Below, in pieces: positions 6,270 through 7,611 of a DNA stretch of 7,611 bases. Every line of letters starts with the position of its first letter. The first letter of the stretch is position 1. Under the pieces are notes generated by a model. That model was not told the origin of the DNA. It made no database searches and saw nothing but the letters and a program-made list of their open reading frames with translations. The stretch comes from Clostridiales bacterium (GTDB lineage Bacteria > Bacillota > Clostridia > Oscillospirales > Oscillospiraceae): the NCBI GenBank assembly GCA_021200895.1, contig JAJQFX010000037.1, positions 1-7,611 of the forward strand. The letters run 5' to 3'. Position numbers and translations under genes: made by a program.

Positions 6270-7299
6270 GGGGCGCACCCCTTTCCGGTTTGGGTACCTC
6301 CATTTTACCACACCACAGGGCGGATAGGCAAGTGCGGCAGCGCTGGAAAATGCCGCCGGTTCCCTCCGGGGGTGTTGGCAGGTTAAGAAGTGTACCTCCC
6401 CCAAATCGCTGCCACTCCCCCAAAGGCGCAAAAAGGGCTGCCCCGCAGGAAATCCCCACAGGGCAGCTCGGAAGAAAGGAGAAGCGTATTCGGGTTCCCG
6501 TCTCCGCCCAGACGGCCAGTACCGCGTCGGCGAGGGCCTCGGCATAGTCCTCCATCTGGCTGTCAAAGAGGCGGTTGTCCTCCTCGTTTTGGAGGAAGCC
6601 CATCTCCACCAGCAGGGCGGGCATTCTGGTCAAGCGGCACACGTCGTAATCCTCATAGGGATTGGTCTGGGAGCCGCTGTGGCAGCCCCGGCTGCCGGAA
6701 ACGCCAGCCGCCACCAGGGCGTCCTCCACCCGGGCGGCCCAGCCCACCGTGGCGGCGGAGGCTGCGGTGGAGTACCATATCTCAATGCCGCTGCCGCTGC
6801 CGTCCGCGGAGGCGTTCCGATGTAAGGAGAGGAAGAAGTCCGCCCCCGCGTCGTTGGCGATGGCGGCACGGTCTGCCCGGGAGATGTAGGTATCGTCCTC
6901 CCGTGTCATCACCACGGTGATGCCCTGGGCCTCCATGGCCTCCCGCACCGCCAGGGCCAGGGTCAGATTGTCCTCCGACTCCAGGCGGCCCTGATAGCTG
7001 GTGCCCTGGTCGCTGCCGCCGTGACCGGGGTCGATGCAGACGATGAGGCTGCCGCTGTGCGTAGCGGGGCCGGGGGAAGCGTCCCCAGTGGGCAGCGCCG
7101 CGCCTGTCTCTGTGCTTGTCTCTGTGGCGGTCAGGGAGGCCACTGGAAGGGTGGGGAGGCCGTCCGTCTCCAGAAACATCAGCAGCGCTGCAGCAGCTGC
7201 GGCAATCAGCAAAATATTGCGCAGCGGGTGGCGCTTGCCCTTCCGCGCCCGTGCGGGCGGGATGTGCTGCTGGGCGGGGGCATCGGGACGCCTGGCCAT
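5863..7299 (-). CDS. N-acetylmuramoyl-L-alanine amidase (Amidase_3); frame lacks a normal stop and overlaps the next gene
   Basis: This enzyme is predicted to cut the bond between N-acetylmuramic acid and L-alanine in peptidoglycan, outside the cytoplasmic membrane. Residues 28-43 form one hydrophobic anchor after a basic N-terminus, and a Thr/Ser/Pro-rich linker (about 49-83) follows. The Amidase_3 domain spans about 85-265: PGHGG with zinc ligand His93, Glu108 (in LESEDN), SLHRNA with His160, and VEMGF with catalytic Glu232. It resembles CwlD/LytC-type catalytic domains. The start at 7299 is supported by AGGAGG eight bases upstream; the in-frame ATG at 7320 has no such site. The domain is complete by about residue 265 (near 6505), yet no stop occurs until 5863. 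The frame therefore passes through a terminator-like hairpin and overlaps DUF3810 by 407 bases as low-complexity sequence. The real product probably ends near 6490; codon 270 is CGA, one transition from TGA. Stop loss or sequence error is likely. Confidence 0.75.
   Translation of the reverse strand: MARRPDAPAQQHIPPARARKGKRHPLRNILLIAAAAAALLMFLETDGLPTLPVASLTATETSTETGAALPTGDASPGPATHSGSLIVCIDPGHGGSDQGTSYQGRLESEDNLTLALAVREAMEAQGITVVMTREDDTYISRADRAAIANDAGADFFLSLHRNASADGSGSGIEIWYSTAASAATVGWAARVEDALVAAGVSGSRGCHSGSQTNPYEDYDVCRLTRMPALLVEMGFLQNEEDNRLFDSQMEDYAEALADAVLAVWAETGTRIRFSFLPSCPVGISCGAALFAPLGEWQRFGGGTLLNLPTPPEGTGGIFQRCRTCLSALWCGKMEVPKPERGAPHATAKTDDTLPPPQPGLGGRSRRPVRVVPALQGQPSVDERLGAAGHLPHQKRRLLAVRLPALRRGGGHLGGGDTRRGGIPGAHRVLTDYPQGEAQAAAPPGAGPGQRGPHRLRRLHPDVGGQLLRRQPCRHDRPG
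6302..6331 (-). promoter_or_regulatory. Candidate sigma-A promoter for DUF3810-cdd
   Basis: On the minus strand, TTGCCT (6326-6331) and TAAAAT (6302-6307) are separated by 18 bases, and a TG lies a few bases upstream of the -10 box. The -35 box matches consensus at four positions and the -10 box at five. It lies just downstream of the terminator-like hairpin at 6430-6467 and just upstream of the DUF3810 start, as expected for a separate transcription unit. Confidence 0.5.
6430..6467 (-). terminator. Terminator-like hairpin downstream of the amidase domain
   Basis: On the minus strand GCTGCCCTGTGGG (6467 to 6455) pairs with CCTGCGGGGCAGC (6449 to 6437), allowing three G-T wobbles, around a 5-base loop. 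It is followed by CCTTTTTGCG. This is a reasonable rho-independent terminator for the amidase transcript. It lies inside the unusually extended amidase reading frame, which is the main reason to think the protein should end before it. Confidence 0.55.
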
Positions 7300-7361
7300 G
7301 AGGGGAACCTCCTTTTCCATAAGGGTGGGAAACGACCTGTTTCGACAAAATCGTTGCACTC

Positions 7362-7390
7362 ATTATAAGGTTCCGAAGGCGGAAAGTCAA
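7362..7390 (-). promoter_or_regulatory. Near-consensus sigma-A promoter for the amidase
   Basis: On the minus strand, TTGACT (7385-7390) and a perfect TATAAT (7362-7367) are separated by exactly 17 bases. Eleven of the twelve hexamer positions match consensus. Transcription would begin near 7355, giving a leader of about 55 bases before the ATG at 7299. This is the strongest promoter in the window. Confidence 0.82.
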
Positions 7391-7402
7391 TCAGGCGGAA
7401 AG

Positions 7403-7424
7403 AATTGTAAGAAAACCTTAAGAA
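7403..7424 (-). promoter_or_regulatory. Tandem 11-bp direct repeat, possible response-regulator operator
   Basis: On the minus strand TTCTTAAGGTT is followed directly by TTCTTACAATT: two 11-base units identical at eight positions, with a further partial unit (CTT) after them. The pair ends about 12 bases upstream of the amidase -35 box. Direct repeats at one helical turn upstream of a promoter are the usual arrangement for OmpR/PhoB-family response regulators, which often control wall hydrolases. The regulator is not in the window. The stretch is AT-rich and could simply be an UP-like element. Confidence 0.4.
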
Positions 7425-7520
7425 TTGGGGCAGTAATAGGGCGTAAAGCCTAAATCTTTGCTTTTTGTAGGGGTAGCTGCAAACCCCTTCGCCTCCGACC
7501 GAGACACCTTCCATTTCAGG
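7425..7520. other. Non-coding stretch upstream of the amidase promoter, with a small hairpin
   Basis: No gene is seen here. AGGGGT (7469-7474) pairs with ACCCCT (7483-7488) around an 8-base loop, with no T-run on either side that would make it a convincing terminator. With the amidase leader and promoter (7300-7424) and the inverted-repeat arm (7521-7611), it makes up the 312 gene-free bases at the right end of the window. Confidence 0.3.
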
Positions 7521-7611
7521 CAATGTCATCAATTTAAGGGGATTACGCTCCTTGGGCAAGGATACTATAAGGAAATAAAGCGTTTGCCCTCCCGGCGGGC
7601 CCCATTTCTTG
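7521..7611. repeat. Right arm of 91-bp inverted repeat (partner at 85-175)
   Basis: This is the reverse complement of 85-175 with three mismatches, and it runs to the last base of the window, so its true outer limit is not visible. It ends in CCCCATTTCTTG, half of the perfect hairpin seen at 67-96. The copy lies about 130 bases upstream of the amidase promoter and contains no gene. Confidence 0.85.

Noticed and set aside
6270..6566. N-terminal extension of DUF3810 up to 6566.
   Set aside because: The frame is open, but the extra residues are low-complexity, pass through the terminator-like hairpin and the promoter, and the Met at 6269 has a ribosome site and leads directly into the first membrane segment.

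Overview
The window looks like chromosomal DNA of a high-GC gut Firmicute, probably Oscillospiraceae (Flavonifractor/Lawsonibacter/Oscillibacter type). This rests on GC-rich codon use, strong AGGAGG-type ribosome binding sites, sigma-A promoters and abundant intergenic hairpin repeats. No taxonomic search was possible, so the assignment is inference.

Layout. Bases 1-349 are non-coding and hold two strong hairpins, the left arm of a long inverted repeat and a small hairpin-bearing repeat. Two genes then run rightward: a HAD phosphatase of the phosphoglycolate phosphatase type (350-1003) and a MATE-family efflux gene (1037-2418) broken by two +1 frameshifts, both in homopolymer runs. A bidirectional-looking terminator separates them from everything to the right, which is on the minus strand. 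Reading leftward from the right end, the minus-strand genes are a membrane-anchored N-acetylmuramoyl-L-alanine amidase, a DUF3810 membrane protein with an HExxH motif, cytidine deaminase (cdd), a HAD-GNAT two-domain fusion, and an XRE-type regulator with an unrecognised C-terminal domain. The amidase has a near-consensus promoter, preceded by an 11-bp tandem direct repeat that resembles an OmpR/PhoB-family operator. DUF3810 has its own promoter and is probably co-transcribed with cdd (32-bp gap). The gap 4283-4704 holds a roughly 400-bp element with long inverted ends and two smaller repeats nested inside it. Bases 7300-7611 hold the amidase promoter region and the right arm of the long inverted repeat.

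How the genes work together. Most are ordinary metabolic, cell-wall and regulatory genes, and I do not see a dedicated defence, toxin or biosynthetic system. The unusual content is structural: a 91-bp inverted repeat at the two ends of the window (3 mismatches); a nested family of hairpin repeats, one arm of which supplies the last codons and stop of cdd; an amidase frame with no stop before a terminator-like hairpin, so it reads far into the next gene; and the doubly frameshifted MATE gene.
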